A DNA stretch of 29,530 nucleotides from Opitutia bacterium (GTDB lineage: Bacteria; Verrucomicrobiota; Verrucomicrobiae; Opitutales; Opitutaceae). The notes beneath the pieces were generated by a model. The model had not been told where the DNA came from. It made no database searches and saw only the letters and a program-made list of their open reading frames with translations. The stretch lies in assembly GCA_947442255.1 (NCBI GenBank), contig CANEVO010000051.1, positions 1 through 29,530 of the forward strand. Reading direction: 5' to 3'. Positions 22,782-29,530 of the stretch are shown here, piece after piece; the stretch's first letter is position 1; every line of letters begins with the position of its first letter. Both the position numbers and the translations under genes were made by a program.

Positions 22782-25733
22782 TTAAACGGGCAGGTTTCGC
22801 CAGCGCTTCAGGGCCGCTCCGGTGAGCGATCGCGGCGCATCCGCAATAGCCTGGATTGAGCCGGCGAAAATCAACTCGCCGCCCTCGCGTCCGCCCCCCG
22901 GTCCGAGATCGATCAGCCAGTCCGCCAGGTTGATCACGTCGAGGTTGTGCTCGATCACGATCACGGTGTTACCGGCATCGCGCAGCTTGAAGAGCAGATC
23001 CATTAGCTTCTGGATGTCGGTCCAGTGCAGCCCGGTCGTCGGCTCGTCGAGGATGTAGAGGGTCGAGCCCTGCTGGCGCTTGCTCAGCTCGAGCGAGAGC
23101 TTGATCCGCTGCGCTTCGCCGCCCGACAACGTCGTGGCGGACTGCCCCAGCGTGAGGTAGCCGAGCCCGACCGCGTCCAGGGTGGCGAGCTTGTCCATCA
23201 CCCGCGGAATATTCCGGAACAGCTGAATCGCCTCCCGCACCGTCAGCTCGAGGACATCCGCGATCGATTGGCCGTGAAAGAGGATCTCCAGCGTTTCGCG
23301 GTTGAAACGCCGGCCGCCGCAACTCGGGCACGGCGCGTAGGCGTCCGGCATGAACTGCATATCCAGCTTGATCGCGCCGTCGCCCTGGCAGCGCTCGCAC
23401 CGGCCGCCCCGGACATTGAAGGAAAACCGGCTCGCCTTGTAGCCGCGCACCTTGGCCAGCGGGACCTGGGCGTACAGATCGCGCAGCAGCGGCAGCAAAT
23501 CCACATAGCTGGCGGGATTCGAACGCGGGCTGCGGCCAATCGGCTCCTGATCGACCTGCACCAGCTTCTCGAAGAAATCGAGATTCTCGATCTGCCGGTG
23601 GGCGCCGGGGATCGTGCGCGCGCCGTTCAGCTTGCGGGCCGCGACGGCCGCCAGGATGTCGAGCACGAGAGTGCTTTTGCCGGAGCCGCTTACTCCGGTG
23701 ACGCACGTCAGCAGCCCGACCGGGAACTTCGCGTCGATACCGCGCAGATTGTTCGCCTTCGCTTCCCGCACGATGAGCCAAGCGCCATCGGGCGCCTTGG
23801 CCTTGGCCTCGCGTTCGACCTTGAGCTGGCGGGACAGGTATCCGCCCGTCCGTGACAGCCGCGGCGGGAGCGCGGCACAGGCGGCCGGCGTCCCTTGGAA
23901 GAGCAGCGATCCGCCCTCGATGCCCGCCTCGGGGCCCAGCTCGATCAACTCGTCGGCGAGCCGCAGGGTATCCTCGTCGTGCTCGACCACGAGCACCGTG
24001 TTGCCGCGATCCCGCAGCGCGATCAGCGTGTCGAGCAGCTTCTGGTTGTCGTGCGGATGCAGGCCGACGCTCGGCTCGTCGAGGACATAGATGACGCCCA
24101 CGAGCCCCATGCCCAGTTGCGTCGCGAGCCGCACGCGCTGCGCTTCGCCACCGGAGAGCGTGCCGTAGTCGCGGTCCAGCGTCAGGTAACCGAGCCCGGT
24201 CTCGAGGAGGAAATGCAGCCGCTGCTCGATACCCGTGACGACCTCGCGGACGGCGGTGTTGGAACCATGGGCCGCCACGAGCGTGGTGGCGAAGCGGTGG
24301 GCCGCGGCGACATCCAGCGCCATGAACTGGGGAAAAGTGAGCGGGGGTTGGGGAAGTTGAGGGTTGAGAGCTGAGAGTTGAGGGTTGAGCGAAAGTTCGG
24401 GCTTGGGCGTGGCGGAAGGGTTCGCGGCGGGTGGCTCCATCCGCACGGCGCCGCTTCGGGCGTTGAGCCGCGTGCCGTGGCATTCGGGGCAGACGCCGCT
24501 CACCATGAAGGTCATGAGCCGCGCCCGAAACCCGTCGCTCAGGGTGTGGCGGAAGCTATCCTCGAGGTCCGCGATCACACCCTCGAAGGGCATGGCCTTG
24601 GCTTCGCGCATCCGGCGCAGTTTGAAGGCAAACTGCCGCTCGCCGGCGCCGCCCAAAATCATCTGGCGCGTTTCCTCCGGCAGCTTCTTCCACGGCACGT
24701 CCGCGTCGAACGGGAGCTGCTCCGCCACCTGCTTGAGCAGCGCGTTGTGTTTGATGATGAGATTCTTTCCTCCAATGCGCCAGGGCTTCAGCGCCCCCTC
24801 GCGCACCGACTTGTCGGCGTCCGCCACGATCAATTCCGGGGCGAAGCGTAGTTTGCGCCCGAGCCCGTCGCACGTCGAACAGGCTCCCTCGCGCGCGCTG
24901 AACGAAAAATGCCGCGGTGTGAGCTTGTCAAAAATATCTCCGCAGACCTCGCACGCCCGCGACTGGCTGAGCGGCAGTTCGCGCCAGGGCTCCTCGGCGG
25001 TGCGCTGCACCAGTACGCTGGCGCGATCCTTGCCCTCGCGAAACGCGAGTTCCAGCGAGTCGGCGAGCCGGCTGCGCTGATCGGCGTTGGCCACCAGCCG
25101 GTCCACCACCAATTCGACCACCAGCTCGCGGGTACCGCCGCCGGACGGCACCAGCTTGGGATCGTCGAGGGTCTTGATTTCCCCGCCGATCCGGACGCGC
25201 TGAAAGCCCCGCTGCCGCAGCCGCGGCAACTCCTCGCGCAACACGCTGGGTTTGGCCCGCATGAAGGGCGCTAGCAGCACCACGCGTTCGCCGGCGCACT
25301 CCGCGAGGATGCGCTGGACGTTGTCATCGAGCGAACGCTGCACGACCCGCCCGCCATCCTTGGGGCAGACCTGCTGCCCGAGGAGCGCCCACAGGAGCTG
25401 CGCGTAGTCCGCGATCTCGGTGGCCGTGGCGATGGTGCTGCGCGGCCCGCCCGCCCCGATCCGTTGCTCGATCGCCAGGACGGGCGATAGGCCGTGGATG
25501 AAGTCGACGTCGGGACGCTTCAACTGATTGAGCACCTGCCGCGCCTGGGCGCTCAGCGACTCGATGTATTTCCGGTAGCCCTCGGCATAGATCGTATCAA
25601 ACGCTAGCGACGACTTGCCCGAACCGCTCGGCCCGGTGATCACGACCAGTTTCCCGCGGGGCAGCCTGAGCTCGAGATTCTTCAGGTTGTGCTCGCGGGC
25701 TCCCTTGACGTGGATGTGGGTGGGAACCTGCAT
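22782..25733 (-). CDS. uvrA: UvrA-type excinuclease ATPase (divergent copy)
   Basis: This 983-residue tandem ABC ATPase recognises DNA lesions for nucleotide excision repair. The first Walker A is GPSGSGKSS (34-42). A first zinc motif follows with C261/C264 and C285/C288. The ABC signature is [12 protein letters not shown] (about 526-537) and the first Walker B is [14 protein letters not shown]. The second half has GVSGSGKST (680-688), the DNA-contacting zinc motif CERCQGDG...CPSCGG, and a second signature and Walker B. It differs from the common UvrA: the segment after the first helix reads [19 protein letters not shown] where most have DQKTTSRNPRSTVGTVTEI, and residues about 432-467 are an extra Pro- and Asn-rich loop. 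It may be a second, specialised UvrA. The start at 25733 opens the usual [13 protein letters not shown]. It lies next to an RND remnant. Confidence 0.88.
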   Translation of the reverse strand: MQVPTHIHVKGAREHNLKNLELRLPRGKLVVITGPSGSGKSSLAFDTIYAEGYRKYIESLSAQARQVLNQLKRPDVDFIHGLSPVLAIEQRIGAGGPRSTIATATEIADYAQLLWALLGQQVCPKDGGRVVQRSLDDNVQRILAECAGERVVLLAPFMRAKPSVLREELPRLRQRGFQRVRIGGEIKTLDDPKLVPSGGGTRELVVELVVDRLVANADQRSRLADSLELAFREGKDRASVLVQRTAEEPWRELPLSQSRACEVCGDIFDKLTPRHFSFSAREGACSTCDGLGRKLRFAPELIVADADKSVREGALKPWRIGGKNLIIKHNALLKQVAEQLPFDADVPWKKLPEETRQMILGGAGERQFAFKLRRMREAKAMPFEGVIADLEDSFRHTLSDGFRARLMTFMVSGVCPECHGTRLNARSGAVRMEPPAANPSATPKPELSLNPQLSALNPQLPQPPLTFPQFMALDVAAAHRFATTLVAAHGSNTAVREVVTGIEQRLHFLLETGLGYLTLDRDYGTLSGGEAQRVRLATQLGMGLVGVIYVLDEPSVGLHPHDNQKLLDTLIALRDRGNTVLVVEHDEDTLRLADELIELGPEAGIEGGSLLFQGTPAACAALPPRLSRTGGYLSRQLKVEREAKAKAPDGAWLIVREAKANNLRGIDAKFPVGLLTCVTGVSGSGKSTLVLDILAAVAARKLNGARTIPGAHRQIENLDFFEKLVQVDQEPIGRSPRSNPASYVDLLPLLRDLYAQVPLAKVRGYKASRFSFNVRGGRCERCQGDGAIKLDMQFMPDAYAPCPSCGGRRFNRETLEILFHGQSIADVLELTVREAIQLFRNIPRVMDKLATLDAVGLGYLTLGQSATTLSGGEAQRIKLSLELSKRQQGSTLYILDEPTTGLHWTDIQKLMDLLFKLRDAGNTVIVIEHNLDVINLADWLIDLGPGGGREGGELIFAGSIQAIADAPRSLTGAALKRWRNLPV
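24356..24390 (+). repeat. Five tandem copies of a 7-bp repeat inside uvrA
   Basis: On the plus strand the units are GTTGAGG, GTTGAGA, GCTGAGA, GTTGAGG and GTTGAGC, back to back. On the coding strand they produce the [11 protein letters not shown] part of the insert. Because 7 is not a multiple of 3, gain or loss of one unit would shift the uvrA frame. Confidence 0.9.
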
Positions 25734-25770
25734 AGATCGGACGCGCACCGTTGCGATTATCCGCCGGGCG

Positions 25771-26016
25771 TCAAAGCGAGAAGCATCGGGCACCGCCGTG
25801 GTGTTCACGGGACTGACCCTCGCGATTGGCGTCAGCACCTAGGCTTTCTCGAGCCTGAAGTTTCAGGCCGACATGGGAATCCTCCTGGCCTTCATGTTCC
25901 TCGTCAACATGGTCGCCGCGATCGTGCTGCTGCCCGCCATGGCCCGCTGGTTGTGGCGCCATAACACTCGCCACACCGTCACGCCGTTTGCGATGCCACA
26001 ACCCAAGGCGCGCTGA
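25771..26016 (+). pseudogene. Remnant of an RND/MMPL-family exporter (C-terminal end)
   Basis: Translation on the plus strand gives [16 protein letters not shown], then TAG (25840-25842), then AFSSLKFQADMGILLAFMFL, VNMVAAIVLLPAMARWLW and a polar tail to TGA at 26014-26016. This is the last two transmembrane helices of an RND/MMPL-type exporter, where the family usually has GVxTWxFSxLKFQADMG. The TAG therefore replaces the tryptophan codon TGG. Everything upstream of these roughly 80 codons is missing; the fragment starts only about 40 bp from the uvrA start. It is a dead 3' end left by a deletion or rearrangement. Confidence 0.8.
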
Positions 26017-26107
26017 ACGAATCCAGCCCGGGCATTCCGGAGGTGACGGACGCCTCCTTTCGACTGGCTTACTTTTCCCGACTAGATTCCCCTTGGCCAC
26101 CATCGCC

Positions 26108-27256
26108 GTGCCCGCCGAGTCCACTCCTCCGATCCTCTCCACGAGCCAGCGTCGCGTCGTGGGCGTGGCGCTGACCTTGCTCAGCTTTCTCGGGTCGATG
26201 GCGCTCCTGATTGCCGCGGTGTTCGTGATCGGGCGGATCCTGATGTTCTTTTCCAGCGTGCTGTGGCCGCTGGCCGTGGCGGGCGTCCTCGCGCTCATGC
26301 TGCGCCCGCTGGTTGAGCGCGTGGAGCGACGACTCGGGATTCGCCGGGTCGTCGCGGTCGTTCTGCTCTACGGCGTGTTCGTCCTGCTCGCGGCCGGCGC
26401 CCTCGTGCTCGTGCTGCCGCCGGTGATCGATCAGCTCATCAACTTCATCGTGTACCTGCCCGATCTCTGGGCTAATGCGTTAAGTTACATTTCGAACCAC
26501 TACCCCCAGTGGATCATCCTCGCGGAACGGCATCTCGCCCATCCGAGTATTCGCAGCCTCGCCGACGCGATTGCGAACCAGAGCAAGGCGGTTTTCAACC
26601 ATGCCATCCCGTCCCTCCAGGCCGCGTTCGGTGGTGTGTTCGACGTCCTCGCCTTCATCACCCACTTCGCGATCATTCCGGTCTACCTCTTCTTCTTCCT
26701 GCTGATGCGCGGCGAACCCACGCGGAACCTCGGCACGCAGGTGCCCTTCCTCCGCGTCGGACTGAGGGAGGACTTTGTTTTCCTGGCCAGTGAATTTGTC
26801 ACCATCGTGGAGTCCTTTTTCCGGGGCCAGCTTCTGATCGGCCTCAGCATGGGTGTCCTGTTTGCCCTCGGGTTCAGCGTCGTCGGGCTCAAGTTCGGTC
26901 TCTTTATCGGCCTCGCCCTCGGCATCCTCAACATCGTGCCCTACCTCGGCACTATCCTTGGCCTGGCCGTCGCTCTCCCCCTCGCGTTCTTCCAGCCCGC
27001 CGGCGGCTGGCAACTCGTCGGCCTCGTGCTGCTGGTCAATGGCATCGTCCAGTCGATCGAGGCGTGGTTCCTGACGCCGAAAATCCTGGGCCATCAAACC
27101 GGCTTGCATCCGGTGATGATTATCTTCGCGGTTTTCTTCTGGGGCACGGCCTTCGGGGGCATCCTCGGCATGCTGCTCGCCGTGCCGTTGACGGCGTTCT
27201 TCGTCACCGCGTGGCGGCTGGCGAAGCGGAAGTACTTTCAGTCCAGCGATGCCTGA
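26108..27256 (+). CDS. AI-2E-family (TqsA/PerM-like) membrane permease
   Basis: The product is an integral inner-membrane protein of about 382 residues. It has two N-terminal hydrophobic helices (LTLLSFLGSMALLIAAVF; VLWPLAVAGVLALML), a pair around RVVAVVLLYGVFVLL and a long soluble central domain (about residues 120-200). A C-terminal bundle includes the family hallmarks GLKFGLFIGLALGILNIVPY, LGTILGLAVALPLAF and GHQTGLHPVMIIFAVFFWG. The family includes autoinducer-2 exporters and Na+/H+ antiporters, so transport is likely but the substrate is open. There is no ATG that keeps the first helix; I chose GTG at 26108, with TTG at 26093 as the alternative. Its stop overlaps the next gene's start. 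Confidence 0.85.
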   Translation: MPAESTPPILSTSQRRVVGVALTLLSFLGSMALLIAAVFVIGRILMFFSSVLWPLAVAGVLALMLRPLVERVERRLGIRRVVAVVLLYGVFVLLAAGALVLVLPPVIDQLINFIVYLPDLWANALSYISNHYPQWIILAERHLAHPSIRSLADAIANQSKAVFNHAIPSLQAAFGGVFDVLAFITHFAIIPVYLFFFLLMRGEPTRNLGTQVPFLRVGLREDFVFLASEFVTIVESFFRGQLLIGLSMGVLFALGFSVVGLKFGLFIGLALGILNIVPYLGTILGLAVALPLAFFQPAGGWQLVGLVLLVNGIVQSIEAWFLTPKILGHQTGLHPVMIIFAVFFWGTAFGGILGMLLAVPLTAFFVTAWRLAKRKYFQSSDA

Positions 27257-27521
27257 GCAGCCACCGCCGGACGAATGCGCCCAATGCGGCGCCGCCCTGG
27301 CGCGGACCGCCCACGCCTGTCCCGAATGCGGCGCCGACGAACGGACGGGCTGGCGGGCCGTGGATCTCTACGACGGCTTGGATCTCCCGGAGCCTTCGAA
27401 CGACGACGCCCCCGGTCCCGGCCAGGCCACGCGACGAATCAACGACGTGGCCTGGTACTGGTGGCTCATCGGGGTGCTGCTGCTGCTCCTGCTGCTGTCC
27501 CGCCTTCCCGGCTGGCGCTAG
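27249..27521 (+). CDS. Zinc-ribbon, single-pass membrane protein
   Basis: This 90-residue protein has four cysteines in CxxC-x10-CxxC spacing (C10, C13, C24, C27), a double-knuckle zinc ribbon of the DUF-type found on many small regulators. An acidic linker (DLYDGLDLPEPSNDDAPG) and one membrane helix (YWWLIGVLLLLLLLS) follow, ending at RLPGWR. Its ATG at 27249 overlaps the permease stop by 8 bases, so translation is probably coupled. I infer an accessory or sensing partner of the permease in the inner membrane. I know no experimental function. Confidence 0.75.
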   Translation: MPEQPPPDECAQCGAALARTAHACPECGADERTGWRAVDLYDGLDLPEPSNDDAPGPGQATRRINDVAWYWWLIGVLLLLLLLSRLPGWR

Positions 27522-27689
27522 AGAAGGTTAAGAAATGCCGTAGCCATTCGGGCGTGGCCGAGCCCCGCCTCTACCCGCATTTCGTGGCTTCCACGACGTC
27601 TAGTCGGTTACACATTAAATTATACGGCTCTGGGTGAAAAAGCGCGGCCCAGCTTGAGGTTCGGGCACGGCGGCCAAAGCTTCCCGCCG

Positions 27690-28706
27690 ATGTCGTGGCA
27701 GGTTGAATTTCGCGCGGGTGTCTGGCTCCCGCAGATCGCTTGGTGGCTCGATGCCCATTTTCGGCAGCGGCGATCGTTCGTTTCCCATGCCCACTCGGAT
27801 CATATCGCGCGCCACGACGAGACCCTATGCTCGGCCGGGACGTCGCGGCTGATGCAGGCCCGGATGCCCGGCCGGCGGCTCGAGCACGTCCTGCCATTCG
27901 GGCAGGGAGAGCAGCTCACGGCCGACACGACGGTCACGCTCCATCCCGCCGGCCATATCTACGGCTCCGCGCAATGCCTCCTCACCCACGAGTCGCATGG
28001 GCGGCTGCTTTACACCGGAGACTTCAAGCTGCAGCCGGGACTCTCGGCCGAAATCTGCGCCACGCCCGCCGCCGATGTCCTGATCATGGAGACCACGTTC
28101 GGCCGTCCGAAATATGTCTTCCCTCCCACGGCGCAGGTGCTGGCCGACATTGCCGCCTTCTGCCGGGCGGCCCTCGTCGAGGGCGCGACGCCGGTGCTGT
28201 TCGCTTACAGCCTCGGCAAGAGCCAGGAACTGCTCTGCGGACTCGCCGCGGCGGGTCTGCCCGCGATGCTGCATCCGCAAAATCTCCGCCTCACGCAGGT
28301 CTATGAGGAGTTTGGAATCGTGTTCCCCTCCTACCGCCCATTCGCGGCCGAGGAGCTGGCGGGCCACGTCGTCATCTGTCCGCCGCAATCGCCCGCCTCC
28401 CCTTTTCTGCGCCAGATTCCGCGGCCGCGCACCGCCGTCGTCAGCGGCTGGGCCCTCGATCCAAGTGCGATCTATCGCTATCGCTGCGATGCCGCCTTCC
28501 CGCTCTCGGACCACGCCGACTACCCTGATCTCCTCCGCTTCGTGGAGGCCGTGAATCCCCGCCAGGTGTTCACGCTCCACGGCTTTGCCCAGGAGTTCGC
28601 TGCCACGCTGCGCCGGCGCGGGGTCGAAGCCTGGGCGCTCGGAGTGGACAACCAACTCGAACTCTCCCTGCCGGTCCCGGCCCGTCCGAACGAAGATCCA
28701 ACTTGA
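27690..28706 (+). CDS. MBL-fold exonuclease, ligase-associated type
   Basis: The 338-residue protein matches the metallo-beta-lactamase exonucleases annotated as ligase-associated DNA-damage-response nucleases. Metal-binding SHAHSDH (H33, H35, D37, H38), PAGHIYGSAQ, YTGDFK with its bridging Asp, METTFGRPKY, and SDHADY near the C-terminus are all visible, as is the closing FTLHGFAQEFAATLRRRG. Relatives normally sit beside an ATP-dependent DNA ligase and a DEXH helicase; neither is in view here. I chose the ATG at 27690 (MSWQVEFRAGVWLP), which opens the fold; an earlier in-frame ATG at 27654 adds 12 residues without homology. A role in DNA repair or RNA 3'-end processing is inferred from the family. 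Confidence 0.82.
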   Translation: MSWQVEFRAGVWLPQIAWWLDAHFRQRRSFVSHAHSDHIARHDETLCSAGTSRLMQARMPGRRLEHVLPFGQGEQLTADTTVTLHPAGHIYGSAQCLLTHESHGRLLYTGDFKLQPGLSAEICATPAADVLIMETTFGRPKYVFPPTAQVLADIAAFCRAALVEGATPVLFAYSLGKSQELLCGLAAAGLPAMLHPQNLRLTQVYEEFGIVFPSYRPFAAEELAGHVVICPPQSPASPFLRQIPRPRTAVVSGWALDPSAIYRYRCDAAFPLSDHADYPDLLRFVEAVNPRQVFTLHGFAQEFAATLRRRGVEAWALGVDNQLELSLPVPARPNEDPT

Positions 28707-28738
28707 AGGCTCAAGGGACCGTCGCCGGTGTCATCAGC

Positions 28739-28813
28739 TTCGCCTCGGTTGGGCCCGGCTTTTGCTCGCGGCGGGTCGGACCCGCGACCAGCTTCACCCG
28801 CTTCCGAGGCGAA
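28739..28813. repeat. Nested inverted repeat before the DUF3108 gene
   Basis: Outer arms TTCGCCTCGG (28739-28748) and CCGAGGCGAA (28804-28813) match perfectly across 55 bp. Inside them lies a perfect small hairpin GCGGGT-CGG-ACCCGC (28771-28785). It occupies most of the gap between the exonuclease stop and the DUF3108 start, and may be a REP-like element, a terminator or a 5'-UTR structure. There is no T-run. Confidence 0.65.
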
Positions 28814-28867
28814 ATCGATTCACTTCCGCCGCCTCTTCCCGCGCCCGACTTCCCTCTTCCTTTCTTC

Positions 28868-29530
28868 ATGATACTTCGTTCGCTGCTGTTGCCGATCCTC
28901 CTCCTCGTGGCGTCCGGACCGGCCATGGCCGCCGCCGACTTCCCGCTCCAGGCCGGCGAGCACCTCAGTTTCCGCGTCTCCTGGGCCATCGTGCGGGGCG
29001 CAGGCAGCATCAAGATCGATGCGCGGCGGGACACCACCCGTGACGACCGGCTGGTGGTGACCACCACGACGGCCACGCGCGGATTCGCCCGCATGCTGCT
29101 CGCTTTCGACGCCAGGGCGGAGTCGTTCTACGATCTCAATTCCGGCCGGCTGCGGTCGCTGCACGAGTATTCCAAGAGCAAGGACAAGGTGAAGGAGCAC
29201 CACGTCGCCTTCGACCACGCCGCGCGGACCGCCGCGTATTCCGCGAAGGACAGCCAGGAACCGACAAATCTCCCGATGCCGGCGGGCGATCCCTCGGACT
29301 TGATCCTTGCCCTGCTCCAGACCCGGACCTGGAACCTGAAGCCGGGCGAGTCCCGCGATGCGCTCGTGCTGTTCGACGACGATTTCTATGAGCTGACGAT
29401 CCACGCGACGCGGTACGAGGAACTGTGGACCCCGCTCGGCAAATTCAACACCCTCGTGCTGGAGCCGCGGATGGAGAAGGCGCCGCCCAAGGGCATGTTC
29501 AAGCGCGGCAGCTCGGTACGCGTCTGGATC
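28868..29530 (+). CDS. DUF3108-domain exported protein (3' end outside window)
   Basis: The frame is open from the ATG to the last base of the window, 221 codons with no stop, so the protein is incomplete here. A signal peptide (RSLLLPILLLVASGPAMAA) is followed by a DUF3108-type beta-rich domain that opens FPLQAGEHLSFRVSWAIVRG, with the internal LVVTTTTATRGFARMLLAF. SFYDLNSGRL and HEYSKSKDKVKEHHVAFDH are the usual conserved turns. DPSDLILALLQTR and LWTPLGKFNTLVLEPRME are further family blocks, ending at FKRGSSVRVWI. Family members are periplasmic and have no settled function. It starts 161 bp after the exonuclease, on the same strand, possibly in the same transcript. Confidence 0.85.
   Translation, partial: MILRSLLLPILLLVASGPAMAAADFPLQAGEHLSFRVSWAIVRGAGSIKIDARRDTTRDDRLVVTTTTATRGFARMLLAFDARAESFYDLNSGRLRSLHEYSKSKDKVKEHHVAFDHAARTAAYSAKDSQEPTNLPMPAGDPSDLILALLQTRTWNLKPGESRDALVLFDDDFYELTIHATRYEELWTPLGKFNTLVLEPRMEKAPPKGMFKRGSSVRVWI

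Noticed and set aside
22498..22859. Plus-strand frames in the gap and uvrA 3' end
   Set aside because: They resemble no protein, and two frames are open over the same DNA.
10806..26016. TAG read as a sense codon throughout the genome
   Set aside because: Several intact genes here end at TAG at their normal family length, so general recoding is unlikely; gene decay explains the three cases.

Overview
The window is a GC-rich bacterial chromosome segment, most likely from Verrucomicrobiota, family Opitutaceae or a close relative. This is an inference from gene content. The clues are a large PVC-type protein (soluble-dehydrogenase-like propeller, HEAT repeats and a C-terminal CxxCH cytochrome), a TonB-dependent receptor whose N-terminus carries the SSEKDTGY segment typical of Opitutaceae receptors, a scarcity of clear Shine-Dalgarno sites, and many intergenic palindromes. 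There is no prophage, no insertion sequence with a transposase, no CRISPR array, and no rRNA or tRNA gene that I could recognise.

Layout. Positions 59-1312 hold a small minus-strand sugar unit (D-ribose pyranase, then an SDR dehydrogenase). Divergent from it is a helix-turn-helix/metallo-beta-lactamase fusion protein (1427-2251), followed by the GTPase hflX (2514-3797). From 3912 to 5755, on the minus strand, come a Dabb protein, a 72-residue hypothetical and a double-GNAT protein. The big PVC cytochrome (6113-9073) and a small secreted protein with a strong terminator follow on the plus strand. Next are a Tat-signal amidohydrolase (minus), a broken DUF4142 gene (minus), galE (plus) and a P1B-4-like metal ATPase (minus). 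A compact minus-strand operon dinB - FmdB-like protein - inositol-monophosphatase-family enzyme occupies 15037-17643. A 25-codon membrane mini-ORF and yebC follow on the plus strand. A decayed secreted-protein gene, a TonB receptor and a divergent uvrA run on the minus strand to 25733. The right end is plus-strand: the remnant of an RND exporter, an AI-2E-type permease coupled to a zinc-ribbon membrane protein, a ligase-associated-type MBL exonuclease, and a DUF3108 protein running off the window.

How the genes relate. Most units are independent housekeeping or accessory genes. DNA repair is over-represented (dinB, uvrA, the MBL exonuclease), but these genes are scattered and do not form one operon. 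I found no convincing new multi-gene system. The most notable signals are three reading frames that carry in-frame TAG codons with clear coding similarity continuing beyond them (DUF4142, a secreted protein, an RND exporter); a set of dispersed REP-like hairpins, including an almost perfect inverted REP pair between galE and the metal ATPase; a 7-bp tandem repeat inside a uvrA insertion; and a 7+4+7 palindrome in front of dinB.
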